64,000 bases of DNA from Sulfitobacter sp. S190 (GTDB taxonomy: Bacteria > Pseudomonadota > Alphaproteobacteria > Rhodobacterales > Rhodobacteraceae), in the NCBI RefSeq assembly GCF_025141935.1, contig NZ_CP081120.1, positions 2,998,501-3,062,500 of the forward strand, read 5' to 3'. The notes under the pieces were generated by a model that was not told the origin of the DNA, ran no database searches, and saw only the letters and a list, made by a program, of their open reading frames with translations. A program made the position numbers and the translations under genes. This document shows, one piece after another, positions 44,971-52,711 of this stretch (positions within the stretch are counted from its first letter, which is position 1; every line of letters starts with the position of its first letter).

Positions 44971-45006
44971 GACAGGTCATATTTGACTTGTTGTATCGAA
45001 CCTGTC
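44971..45006. promoter_or_regulatory. inverted repeat GACAGGT/ACCTGTC in the hydrolase-PadR promoter region
   Basis: GACAGGT (44971-44977) and ACCTGTC (45000-45006) are perfect complements separated by 22 bases. The intervening sequence is AT-rich, with a possible -35 TTGACT at 44983-44988. It lies in the 79-base gap between the divergent hydrolase and regulator starts and could be the PadR-type operator. It does not match the classical ATGT-N8-ACAT PadR site. Confidence 0.5.
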
Positions 45007-45025
45007 AAGCCTATACCAATCGGGC

Positions 45026-45541
45026 ATGTCAATTCGTCACGCCATCCTCGGGCTTCTCAGCGAAGGCCCCATGACGGGATATGAAATCGCCAAGCGGTTC
45101 GAGCATTCTCTGAGCCGCGTCTGGCCCGCACGGCCCAACCAGATCTATACCGAGCTAAACCGGATGGCGGACGCGGGGCTGATTGCGGAGATCGGGCGCG
45201 AAGCCCGCAATGCGCGCCGCTACGAGATATGCGAGGCCGGCCAGACCGCGCTGCGCCACTGGATGCAGCAGGACCTGCCCGAAGGGGGCGGGCTGAGGTT
45301 CGAGCCTTTGTTGAAAGCGAACTTTCTATGGACCCTGCCACAGGACGCGCGGGCCGCTTGGCTGGCGCAGCAACGGCAGTTCTGGGAGGATCAGATTGCG
45401 TGGCTTGACGCACAGGCCAAACATCTGCCGCCCGACCACACCGATACCAGCGGGGCCGTCACGAGCCGCCGCCAAGCGGCAGCAACGGGCCGCCGCATTT
45501 ACGGCGCGATGAAGGATTGGGCGACCGCGATGATGTCGTAG
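45026..45541 (+). CDS. PadR-family transcriptional regulator
   Basis: 171 residues. The N-terminal winged helix is diagnostic: SIRHAILGLLSEGPMTGYEI, then AKRFEHSLSRVWPARPNQIY and TELNRMADAGLI. A C-terminal helical dimerisation domain follows (PADR1_C-like, with LAQQRQFWEDQIAWL). PadR proteins usually repress a neighbouring gene until a ligand binds. It is divergent from the alpha/beta hydrolase, the likely target. Convergent with the histidine kinase gene downstream. Confidence 0.93.
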   Translation: MSIRHAILGLLSEGPMTGYEIAKRFEHSLSRVWPARPNQIYTELNRMADAGLIAEIGREARNARRYEICEAGQTALRHWMQQDLPEGGGLRFEPLLKANFLWTLPQDARAAWLAQQRQFWEDQIAWLDAQAKHLPPDHTDTSGAVTSRRQAAATGRRIYGAMKDWATAMMS

Positions 45542-45660
45542 CAGCGCGCCCTGCCCCGGTCACCGGCGTTCGCGTTCATGACCATTCCGAGGCCAGTTGC
45601 ACAGCAGTATGGGTAAGAGGCTTCGTCGGACATCTCCGCGTTACGCCAACCGACGAACCG

Positions 45661-48168
45661 TCAGTCGCTTTCCAACGCGCGTGCGGTCGACTTCCAGACG
45701 TCGACCAAGTCTCCCCGAGCCGCGACGATGAAATCAACGTCACCTCGTTTGGCCGCTGTCTCGATCGCGCGGAGGGCTTCACGAAACGGACCGGCGCCGA
45801 AAACCGCAGCGCTTCCGGCTACTTTGTGGGTCCGTGATGCGATTTCGGCGAGATCGGAGGCGTCGTGCGTCGCGAGCCAGTCAATCAGGTCTTCGGCTTC
45901 CTGTTCAAAGCGCGACAGCAGCCTTTCGAACGTCTCGTTTCCAAGACTATCTCGCGTTTCCGACATATGGGCGGCATCGAGCATCGCCCCAACAGGGGTG
46001 TGTTCTTTCATGGTGCCGACGCGGTTGATCATCGCTCTCAACGCGTCGCGGGACAAAGGTTTGGTCAGGATCTCATCCATTCCGTCGGCAAGGAACTTTT
46101 GTTGCTCCTCTATCATGGCATTCGCAGTCAGCGCCACGATCGGGGTCTTTGCCGCCAGCCCACTGCCGCCCCGAATGGCGCGTGTCGCGGCGCGGCCGTC
46201 CATGACGGGCATGCTGATGTCCATCAGGATCAGGTCAAAGCACTCTTTCGCCGCTGCACTGACGCCTTCGGCACCGTCATTGGCCTCTGTCACGATATGC
46301 CTGTCCGATTGCAGCATCTCGCGCGCGACGATGCGGTTGACTTCGTTGTCCTCGACCAGAAGGACGTTGAGCGGTGCGGTGGCGTGAACGTCGTCAACCT
46401 CGGGTGTGTGCTGCGTTGGCGCGGTGGTTGCCTCGACCGGAATAGAAACCCAGAATGTGCTCCCCTTTCCCAAGGTGCTGTCGACCCCGATTTCACCGCC
46501 CAATGCGTTTATGAACCGTTTGGCAATGCTGAGACCCAAACCGGTTCCGTCGACATTGCGGTCATAGGCCGTGTTGCCCGTGACAAAGTCGTCAAACACG
46601 CGCTCTGCAAGATCTTGCGACAGTCCGGGGCCGGTATCCGTGATTTTGACCCTCAGTTCCGTGGCGTCGGGCGTGCCTGTGTTCTTGATCGAGACATCCA
46701 CCTTGCCACCGGTCGTGAATTTCACGGCATTGCCGATCAGGTTCATCATCACATGCTGGAGGCGGTCGTGATCGGACAAGATCCAATGCACCGGGTGCCC
46801 ATGCCAACTCCATGACAACGATGTGCCGTTCTTGGCCGCGGCGCCGCTCTGGTTGTCGATAATGTCTTGAAGAAGCTCGGAAATGTTGACCGGTTCAGAA
46901 CGGGTGCTGAGCTTGCCGGCGTCATAGCGCGTGATGTCGAGCACATCCGAAATATGGCTCATCAACAAACGTCCGGAGGTTTCCATATGGCCAACGTACC
47001 GATCCTGGTCCGCGTCCAGCTTGGTATCGCGCAGCAGGTTCATGTTTCCGAGCAGACCATTCAGCGGGGTCCTGATTTCGTGGCTCATCGTGGACAAAAA
47101 GTCGGTTTTCAGTTTTTCACCGGCGAGTGCTTTGTCACGGGCCGCAACCAGTTCAGCCTCCGCTGCAACGCGGTGCGAAATATCACGCAAGAAGGCGATG
47201 AATATCTCACCCTGATCGGTCGTTGCAGACTGGATTGCGAGCTCGACGGGGAAAACCTGCCCGTCGTGGCGTTTGGCCTCCAGTTGTACGCGTCCTTTGC
47301 CGACAACGCGCTTTTCGCCCTTGTCGCGCATACGCTCCATGCCGGCGTCATGTGCGCTGCGCAAATGGTCCGGAACGATGACAGAACCGATGTCTTTTCC
47401 CAAAACATCCGCTTCCTTGTAGCCAAAAATTGCTTCGGCAGCCGGGCTGAATTCGAGAATGTCGCCATTTGAATCGCAGACGATCACACCGTCGAGCGAT
47501 GTGCTCATCACGGTGGTCATGCGCGTGGACGTCTGGCGGTTCTCGCGTTCGCGTCGATAGATGCGCGCGTTGAGGCGGTTTAGAAACAGAACGGTGAGGG
47601 TCAGCACTGCAATCAGCGCGGCGATGGCAATTGCCAATTGCGTCACCGTGCGGGCCATGGCCTGCCTTTGCTCATCTGCGACCTGTGCGAAGGTATCGAG
47701 GCCGGAATTCGCCAGTGCGCGCGTGACAGGGGCTGTGGCGCGCGTCAGGGCCGCAAGATCCGGCAATCGGGCGATGAGCTCGTCATCCGGACCGTCAATG
47801 ATCACAACGGCGTCGTCGAGAAATGCGAGCAGGTCGTCAAGATACTGGCGTGAGGTCGGGTCGGCGCGCAGCCCTTCGAAAACCGTGGCTTGCTCGAGGG
47901 TCGTGACACGGCTGAAGAAAACATCGAACTCCTGACGCAGCTTCGCCAGATCGATAGGGTCGGCCGCGACTTCATTCTGGAAATCGATGAATTCGACCTG
48001 CGACTGCACCAGAGACCATTGCACGTTGTCGGATTGTGCCGACTCCAGAACGCGAATTTCGCGCGCGACGTTGAAGGTCAGAATCGCAATGGCGAGTATG
48101 GCGACGCCCCCCGCAATCAGGGCAAAGGCCCTGCCCCGGATCGCGCGTTTGGGTAGGTCTGTCGACAA
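45661..48168 (-). CDS. hybrid sensor histidine kinase with PAS, REC and Hpt domains
   Basis: 835 residues from a TTG at 48168 preceded by AAAGGA; another TTG at 48261 would overlap the upstream gene by 53 bases. Two membrane helices (AFALIAGGVAILAIAILTF and IAIAALIAVLTLTVLFL) bracket a ~140-residue periplasmic helical domain. A PAS domain (DGVIVCDSNGDILEFSPAAE) leads to HisKA with His363 in STMSHEIRTPLNG, an HATPase domain (GTGLGLSIAKRFI), a receiver with Asp650 in LILMDISMPVMDG and a C-terminal Hpt with His781 in RTHKVAGSAAVFG. It is a complete phosphorelay ending in Hpt, so it can pass phosphate to a separate receiver such as those at 49949 and 50674. It is downstream of, and probably cotranscribed with, the periplasmic protein gene. 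Confidence 0.95.
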   Translation of the reverse strand: MSTDLPKRAIRGRAFALIAGGVAILAIAILTFNVAREIRVLESAQSDNVQWSLVQSQVEFIDFQNEVAADPIDLAKLRQEFDVFFSRVTTLEQATVFEGLRADPTSRQYLDDLLAFLDDAVVIIDGPDDELIARLPDLAALTRATAPVTRALANSGLDTFAQVADEQRQAMARTVTQLAIAIAALIAVLTLTVLFLNRLNARIYRRERENRQTSTRMTTVMSTSLDGVIVCDSNGDILEFSPAAEAIFGYKEADVLGKDIGSVIVPDHLRSAHDAGMERMRDKGEKRVVGKGRVQLEAKRHDGQVFPVELAIQSATTDQGEIFIAFLRDISHRVAAEAELVAARDKALAGEKLKTDFLSTMSHEIRTPLNGLLGNMNLLRDTKLDADQDRYVGHMETSGRLLMSHISDVLDITRYDAGKLSTRSEPVNISELLQDIIDNQSGAAAKNGTSLSWSWHGHPVHWILSDHDRLQHVMMNLIGNAVKFTTGGKVDVSIKNTGTPDATELRVKITDTGPGLSQDLAERVFDDFVTGNTAYDRNVDGTGLGLSIAKRFINALGGEIGVDSTLGKGSTFWVSIPVEATTAPTQHTPEVDDVHATAPLNVLLVEDNEVNRIVAREMLQSDRHIVTEANDGAEGVSAAAKECFDLILMDISMPVMDGRAATRAIRGGSGLAAKTPIVALTANAMIEEQQKFLADGMDEILTKPLSRDALRAMINRVGTMKEHTPVGAMLDAAHMSETRDSLGNETFERLLSRFEQEAEDLIDWLATHDASDLAEIASRTHKVAGSAAVFGAGPFREALRAIETAAKRGDVDFIVAARGDLVDVWKSTARALESD

Positions 48169-48208
48169 GCTGGTGTCCTTTGAAAGCGCGCCTTGCGGCT
48201 TGTTAGGG

Positions 48209-48712
48209 TTACTGAACGATTTCCAGTCTGTCGAGTTGCCAGATACTCCGGGAGTAGACAACTTCGGAGCGGTAATCGGCGTTGCTGTCGTATGGATAGA
48301 TGACCCAAAGAGGCCCCTTGTCGCGTACGGTCATTTCTTCACCGTCCATCAGGTAGGCGATGATCGGGCCGCCTTCGACGGCGTCGGACACAGGGATTTC
48401 GACGGCATAGTCGTTGATGGCCGTCGCAACCAGTGTGCCATCTTCAACCCCCAGCTCGGCCATCAAATCTGCCAGTGACACGCCTGTGAAGGTGTGGACC
48501 CCGTCGGTCCAGATCGTACTGGTTTCGAACGTGGTTTCGGGGAGCGCGCGCAGCATGCCCATGTCCAGCGCCAGAGTGCTCTCTCCGGAAGACGTGGTGA
48601 TGTCGCCTGAAATGCTCAGCAGTGGTGTAGGCTGATTGTCTGCCAAAGCGGAGTGGGACAAGCCTATCGCCAATGCGGCGACGGATGCGAAACGAACGAT
48701 TGTCTGAAACAT
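48209..48712 (-). CDS. periplasmic molybdopterin-oxidoreductase-fold protein without cysteine
   Basis: 167 residues with a signal peptide (VRFASVAALAIGLSHSALA). The body (LRALPETTFETSTIWTDGVH, FTGVSLADLMAELG, KGPLWVIYPYD and a SIWQLDRLEI end) fits the Oxidored_molyb (sulfite-oxidase) domain as a single small domain. It contains no cysteine, so the Mo-ligating Cys of sulfite oxidases is absent and it is unlikely to be a molybdoenzyme. It lies 40 bases upstream of the kinase gene and may sense a ligand for it. A 20-bp palindrome lies 73 bases upstream of its start. Confidence 0.78.
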   Translation of the reverse strand: MFQTIVRFASVAALAIGLSHSALADNQPTPLLSISGDITTSSGESTLALDMGMLRALPETTFETSTIWTDGVHTFTGVSLADLMAELGVEDGTLVATAINDYAVEIPVSDAVEGGPIIAYLMDGEEMTVRDKGPLWVIYPYDSNADYRSEVVYSRSIWQLDRLEIVQ

Positions 48713-48785
48713 GAAAGGGTTCCTTGCGTTGAACCAGTGTTATTGCACCCGCAGCGCAAAATCGCATTTGGGCAAACGGATACCG

Positions 48786-48805
48786 ACCTATCCGAACGGA
48801 TAGGT
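48786..48805. promoter_or_regulatory. 20-bp palindrome, copy 1 (sensor operon)
   Basis: ACCTATCCGAACGGATAGGT: nine-base arms, perfectly complementary, around AA. It is 73 bases upstream of the periplasmic sensor-protein gene (minus strand) and 29 bases past the galU stop. Two other copies lie at 49845 and 50564, each in front of a gene of the same system. Length and ACCT...AGGT ends resemble the lux box of LuxR-type HTH proteins, which fits the LuxR-type regulator at 49949. Confidence 0.8.
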
Positions 48806-48834
48806 CCGCGCGTCGCGACACCCGAAGAGTGATG

Positions 48835-49722
48835 TTACGCGACCAGACGGAATGGCTGGCGCTTTTCGTTGAGGAAGGCGGCGTATTCGCTTTGCAGGTC
48901 CGCGCGGTCCATGGCGAAGGCTGTTGTCGCTTGCACGTATCCCTGCACCGATCCGCAATCGAACCGCTGCCCGTCGAAGGTGAACCCATGCACGCCAACC
49001 GTTGAGACATCCGCGTTTATCGCATCTGTCAGTTGCAACTCGCCGCCCGCGCCGGGGCCGAGATTGTCGAGCTGATCGAAGATTGATCGGTCCAGAATAT
49101 ATCGGCCGATAACGGCCTTGGTAGATGGCGCCAAATCCGCGCGCGGTTTTTCGATCAAGCCCAGCGCTCTGGACACGCGGCCCTGTTCGGATGCCACATC
49201 AAGCACACCGTATTTGCTGATGTCGGATCGGGGCACATCCATCGTCGCCACCATGTGGCCGCCCAGTTCGCGGTGCACCTCGACCATCTGGGCCAAGGCA
49301 CCTTTTTCGCTTTTGATCACGTCGTCGGGAAGGATCACGGCAAAAGCTTCATCGCCGATCAGTTTACGGGCCTGACGCACCGCGTGGCCCAGACCCAAAG
49401 GCTGCGATTGTCGCAGTAAGGTCAACGCGCCTTCGGCCATGCGCGTGCAGTCCAGCGCGGCCAGAGCTTCTGTTTTGCCTGCCGCTTGCAGCCGTGTCTC
49501 AAGAGCGGCGGCGGTATCGAAATAGTCCTCCAACGCGCCTTTTCCTGCGGCCGAAACGAAAATGAATTCCTCCACCCCGGCATCGCGGGCTTCGTCCACA
49601 GCGTATTGGATTAACGGGCGATCCACCAAGGTGATCATTTCCTTGGGAACAGATTTTGTCGCCGGCAGAAAGCGCGTGCCCATTCCGGCGACGGGGAAAA
49701 CAGCTTTGCGGATATGTGTCAT
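48835..49722 (-). CDS. galU: UTP-glucose-1-phosphate uridylyltransferase
   Basis: 295 residues. The nucleotidyltransferase start KAVFPVAGMGTRFLPATKSV is followed by PKEMITLVDRPLIQYAVDEA, FVSAAGKGALEDYFD, and the GELQLTDAI motif near residue 230. It makes UDP-glucose from UTP and glucose-1-phosphate, the donor for glucans and other polysaccharides. It sits between the sensor operon and the LuxR-type regulator. A palindrome at 49845 is 122 bases upstream of its start, so it may be co-regulated with the exopolysaccharide operon, to which it would supply donor sugar. Confidence 0.96.
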   Translation of the reverse strand: MTHIRKAVFPVAGMGTRFLPATKSVPKEMITLVDRPLIQYAVDEARDAGVEEFIFVSAAGKGALEDYFDTAAALETRLQAAGKTEALAALDCTRMAEGALTLLRQSQPLGLGHAVRQARKLIGDEAFAVILPDDVIKSEKGALAQMVEVHRELGGHMVATMDVPRSDISKYGVLDVASEQGRVSRALGLIEKPRADLAPSTKAVIGRYILDRSIFDQLDNLGPGAGGELQLTDAINADVSTVGVHGFTFDGQRFDCGSVQGYVQATTAFAMDRADLQSEYAAFLNEKRQPFRLVA

Positions 49723-49844
49723 GTGAATGCTTTCATCGTATTTCGGTTGGGCCGCTTATGGGCCCACACCGCTCTTCCGATCTACATAGCGGACGGACAC
49801 GCACAGGGCGCATGCGGGTCGGGCGATAACCAATTGGGCGCGCG

Positions 49845-49864
49845 CCCTACCCGAATGGGTAGGG
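49845..49864. promoter_or_regulatory. 20-bp palindrome, copy 2 (response regulator / galU)
   Basis: CCCTACCCGAATGGGTAGGG: same 20-bp design as copies 1 and 3 with compensating changes in both arms, so the symmetry is kept while the sequence changes. It is 84 bases upstream of the LuxR-type regulator start and 122 bases from the divergent galU start. This suggests autoregulation and possibly galU control. Confidence 0.78.
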
Positions 49865-49948
49865 ATGACCGGCGATTCCCCTTTTCCGACCGCCATCCTA
49901 ACGTCATAGTTGTGGTGTAGTTCGCCTCCAAAGGCCGAGGAAAATAAC

Positions 49949-50563
49949 ATGAGAATCCTAATCGCTGACGATCACGACCTCTTGCGGGATACTCTTGTGA
50001 TGTTTCTGGAGAACGCAGGCGGAATCGAAACCGAAGCGGTGGGTACCTACGGCGACGCGATTGCCATGATCGACGCCGGTCCTGCCTTTGATCTGGTCCT
50101 TCTCGACTTTAACATGCCGGGCATGAACGGGTTGGACGGGCTCAAATCCGCGCTGACCCACGGGGATGGCCAGCGGGTTGCGCTGGTGTCCGGTGAAGCC
50201 AGCAGAAAAATTGCGGAAGACGCGCTCGAGGCGGGGGCCGCCGGGTTTGTGCCCAAATCGCTCCCCGCAAAGTCGCTGGTCAATGCCGTCAGGTTCATGG
50301 CGATGGGGGAGCAGTACGCCCCGATCGATTTCATGACCGCGGAAGAGGAAGTGGAAGAAAATCCGCTGGCAGCGAACCTGACCGAACGCGAACTGCAGGT
50401 TCTGAAGGGGCTGACCGAAGGCAAGTCCAACAAGGAAATCGCCCGCGACCTCGATATTTCGGAACCCACCATCAAGCTGCATATGAAAACGCTGTACCGC
50501 AAGGTCGGCGCTGCCAACCGCACACAGGCGGCACTGATCGCGCGCGAGGCGGGATTGTTCTGA
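49949..50563 (+). CDS. LuxR/NarL-family response regulator
   Basis: 204 residues from the ATG at 49949, with GAGG upstream. Receiver: acidic pocket ILIADDHDLLR and phosphoacceptor Asp53 in LVLLDFNMPGMNGLDG, with a Lys in GFVPKSLPAK. The C-terminal LuxR HTH is LTERELQVLKGLTEGKSNKE followed by IARDLDISEPTIKLHMKTL. It is the natural output for the hybrid kinase's Hpt. I propose it binds the three 20-bp palindromes of this region, one of which precedes its own gene and one of which immediately follows its stop codon. Confidence 0.95.
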   Translation: MRILIADDHDLLRDTLVMFLENAGGIETEAVGTYGDAIAMIDAGPAFDLVLLDFNMPGMNGLDGLKSALTHGDGQRVALVSGEASRKIAEDALEAGAAGFVPKSLPAKSLVNAVRFMAMGEQYAPIDFMTAEEEVEENPLAANLTERELQVLKGLTEGKSNKEIARDLDISEPTIKLHMKTLYRKVGAANRTQAALIAREAGLF

Positions 50564-50583
50564 ACCTATCCGAACGGATGGGT
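50564..50583. promoter_or_regulatory. 20-bp palindrome, copy 3 (partner-switch / exopolysaccharide operon)
   Basis: ACCTATCCGAACGGATGGGT differs from copy 1 by one base, which leaves a single weakened pair (T:A to T:G). It starts at the base after the response-regulator stop and is 90 bases upstream of the receiver-phosphatase gene that heads the operon to 59.4 kb. Confidence 0.8.
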
Positions 50584-50673
50584 TAACCACACGATTGCCC
50601 CCGCGAACCAACCTTTCGCGCGGATGATCCGAGCCTCTACGGCTGCTACGTCTCCGCTCGAAGGAGATGAACA

Positions 50674-51948
50674 ATGCCGGCACCACACTGCACAGTAAAT
50701 ACAGATGATCCGTCGGTCGCATTGGCACCGATCGCCGGTGCGCGTGTGTCGGACGCCGACGCAAGGTCGGGAGCGCCCGCGTTGAAGGTGGTCGTCGCTG
50801 AAGACAGCGAATTGCAGCGATTGTTCCTGTGCAGCCTCATCAATAGTCTGGGCTTTGATGCGATTGAGGCCGAAGACGGCCGCGCGGCATTGCGTCTGAT
50901 CCGGCAGTCGGGTGCGCAGATCGTGATTTGTGATCTCGAGATGCCCAACCTTGACGGCATCGGGCTGACACGCGAAATCAGACAGCTTGGCCTCGACCAT
51001 TATGTACATGTCATCATGGTGACGGGTGCGGACGAAACCGATATCCGCGACGAGGCGCTGCTGGCGGGGGTGGATGATTTCATCACGAAAGGCAGCAGCA
51101 CTGCGATACTCAAGGCCCGCCTGCGCACCGCGACACGTCTTATCGCCCACGCGGCGGAGCTGGCGGAACGTAGCAATATTCTGAAAGAGACCAACGCGCG
51201 GATCGAAGAAGATCTGCGCGCAGCGGCAGAGGCGCAACGCCAGCTTTTGCCAACCCTGCGAGACGACATCCTGGGCTTTAGCGTGGCGTCGGCGTTCGTG
51301 CCGTCCGCTATCGTGTCCGGTGACATGTTCGGCTGCTTTGAACTCGAGAACGGAAATCTTGGTTTCTACGCAATCGATGTGTCAGGACACGGTGTTCACG
51401 CGGCCTTGTTGTCGGTCGCGATTGGCCACCTGGTGACGCCCGAATACTTCCAAAGTCAGGCATTTGACGATCACGGCTCGGCCGATCCTGCGGCCTTGGT
51501 CGCGGCGTTGAATGTCCGGTTCAGCGCGTCGGACACTGATGACTACTTCACCATGTTCTGCGGCATCATCGATACGTCCAGCGGCCAGCTTGCTTACTGT
51601 CAGGCTGGGTATCCGTCACCATTTTGTGTCAACGGTGCGGGTGTTGGCGAACCGATCGGCGATGGTGGATTTCCGGTGGGGTTGATTGCCAGTGCCCGCT
51701 ATGCGACCGACGTTCACCAGATCGAAGTTGGCGGCGGTTTGGTCATCTGTTCGGACGCGGCATGCGAGGCCGAAAACGCCAATCGCGAATTCTTTGGCAG
51801 CGGTCGGGTTTACGCGGTGGCGCAAACGATCGCCACGGCCAGACCCTGCGATATCCCCGGAAAAATGGTCAGCGCGCTTACCCAGTGGCGCGGTGGAAAA
51901 CCCCTGGAAGACGACCTTACTGTCGTCACCCTTAAACGGAGGTCATGA
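50674..51948 (+). CDS. response regulator-PP2C (SpoIIE/RsbU-type) phosphatase
   Basis: 424 residues from the ATG at 50674, with AAGGAG at 50661-50666. Residues ~38-155 are a receiver with Asp87 in IVICDLEMPNLDG and a Lys in DDFITKG. A coiled-coil linker follows (AAELAERSNILKETNARIEE). Residues ~200-424 are a SpoIIE/PP2C domain with metal-binding Asp217 (IVSGDMFG) and Asp235 (FYAIDVSGHGVHAALLS) and the late PLEDDLTVVTL. It should dephosphorylate a STAS-domain partner when its receiver is phosphorylated. The next gene encodes such a STAS protein. Confidence 0.95.
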   Translation: MPAPHCTVNTDDPSVALAPIAGARVSDADARSGAPALKVVVAEDSELQRLFLCSLINSLGFDAIEAEDGRAALRLIRQSGAQIVICDLEMPNLDGIGLTREIRQLGLDHYVHVIMVTGADETDIRDEALLAGVDDFITKGSSTAILKARLRTATRLIAHAAELAERSNILKETNARIEEDLRAAAEAQRQLLPTLRDDILGFSVASAFVPSAIVSGDMFGCFELENGNLGFYAIDVSGHGVHAALLSVAIGHLVTPEYFQSQAFDDHGSADPAALVAALNVRFSASDTDDYFTMFCGIIDTSSGQLAYCQAGYPSPFCVNGAGVGEPIGDGGFPVGLIASARYATDVHQIEVGGGLVICSDAACEAENANREFFGSGRVYAVAQTIATARPCDIPGKMVSALTQWRGGKPLEDDLTVVTLKRRS

Positions 51949-51949
51949 G

Positions 51950-52294
51950 ATGATCCATACAACCCCGCAAGACATGGGCATCACAGCGATCCGCCCCGGT
52001 GTCGACCGCCTGACGGCCGCAAACGCCAAGACCTTCAAGGACGATGTGACCCGGTTGATTGATCGCGGGTCAGCGCAGTTGGTCATCGATTTCAACGACG
52101 TGACCTTCGTGGATTCCTCCGGCCTTGGCGCGCTTGTCGGTGTGCTCAAAAAGATCGGCCATCGCGGTGATCTTGCCGTGTGCGGGCTGAATTCCGATGT
52201 GGCCCAGATGTTCAGGATCTGCCGCATGGATCAGGTGTTCAAGACCTTTGGTACTGTCGAAGGTGCCGTTGCGAAGATGGCAGAAGACCTGTGA
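51950..52294 (+). CDS. STAS-domain anti-sigma factor antagonist
   Basis: 114 residues from the ATG at 51950, one base after the phosphatase stop, with a GGAGG site. The phosphorylation-loop signature is VIDFNDVTFVDSSGLGALVG, with Ser56/Ser57 in the DSSGLG motif. Proteins of this type (SpoIIAA, RsbV) are phosphorylated by an RsbW-like kinase and reactivated by a PP2C phosphatase; both partners are its immediate neighbours. It probably binds the kinase or a downstream effector of polysaccharide synthesis. Confidence 0.94.
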   Translation: MIHTTPQDMGITAIRPGVDRLTAANAKTFKDDVTRLIDRGSAQLVIDFNDVTFVDSSGLGALVGVLKKIGHRGDLAVCGLNSDVAQMFRICRMDQVFKTFGTVEGAVAKMAEDL

Positions 52295-52707
52295 TCCGAC
52301 AGAGCTTTCATATGCGCAACGATCTTGGCGATGTGGACCGAGTGGTGCTGTCGATGAAGGCCAGCGTGCAAGGGGCGCTTGGCGCATCCAGCCTCGTGAA
52401 GTTCGAGATCAGCCTGTCCGAAGCGCTGACCAATCTGGTGAAGCATGCGCGCACAAGCGACCGATCCGCGCCGATCGACATCGAGCTGGACGAAACCGAC
52501 ACCAGCGTTCGTGTCGAGATGTTCGACCCTGTCGGCGCACAGCCCTTTGATCTGCGCGACCATGCCCGACCCCTCGCTTCCGTTGATCCACTGGCCGAGA
52601 GCGGCCGTGGGCTCGGCCTTTTTCTTCAGTGCTCGGACGACGTGGATTACGGCCCCAAGGCCGACCGCATGTGTCTGTCACTTTCATTTTCGAAATCAGG
52701 AGACTGA
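52291..52707 (+). CDS. RsbW/SpoIIAB-like ATP-binding kinase (anti-sigma type)
   Basis: 138 residues from a GTG at 52291 that overlaps the STAS stop by four bases. HATPase_c signatures are FEISLSEALTNLVKHA (N-box, Asn47), FDPVG (residues 79-82 region) and SGRGLGLFL (G-box, residues 104-112). It lacks a HisKA domain, so it should act as a serine kinase on the STAS protein. Classical members also sequester a sigma factor; no sigma gene is near. It completes a three-gene partner-switch module. Confidence 0.92.
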   Translation: MIRQSFHMRNDLGDVDRVVLSMKASVQGALGASSLVKFEISLSEALTNLVKHARTSDRSAPIDIELDETDTSVRVEMFDPVGAQPFDLRDHARPLASVDPLAESGRGLGLFLQCSDDVDYGPKADRMCLSLSFSKSGD

Positions 52708-52711
52708 TCTT

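Noticed and set aside
50674..52707. A general stress-response sigma switch
   Set aside because: The three partner-switch genes are present, but no sigma factor gene is nearby and the operon continues into polysaccharide genes.
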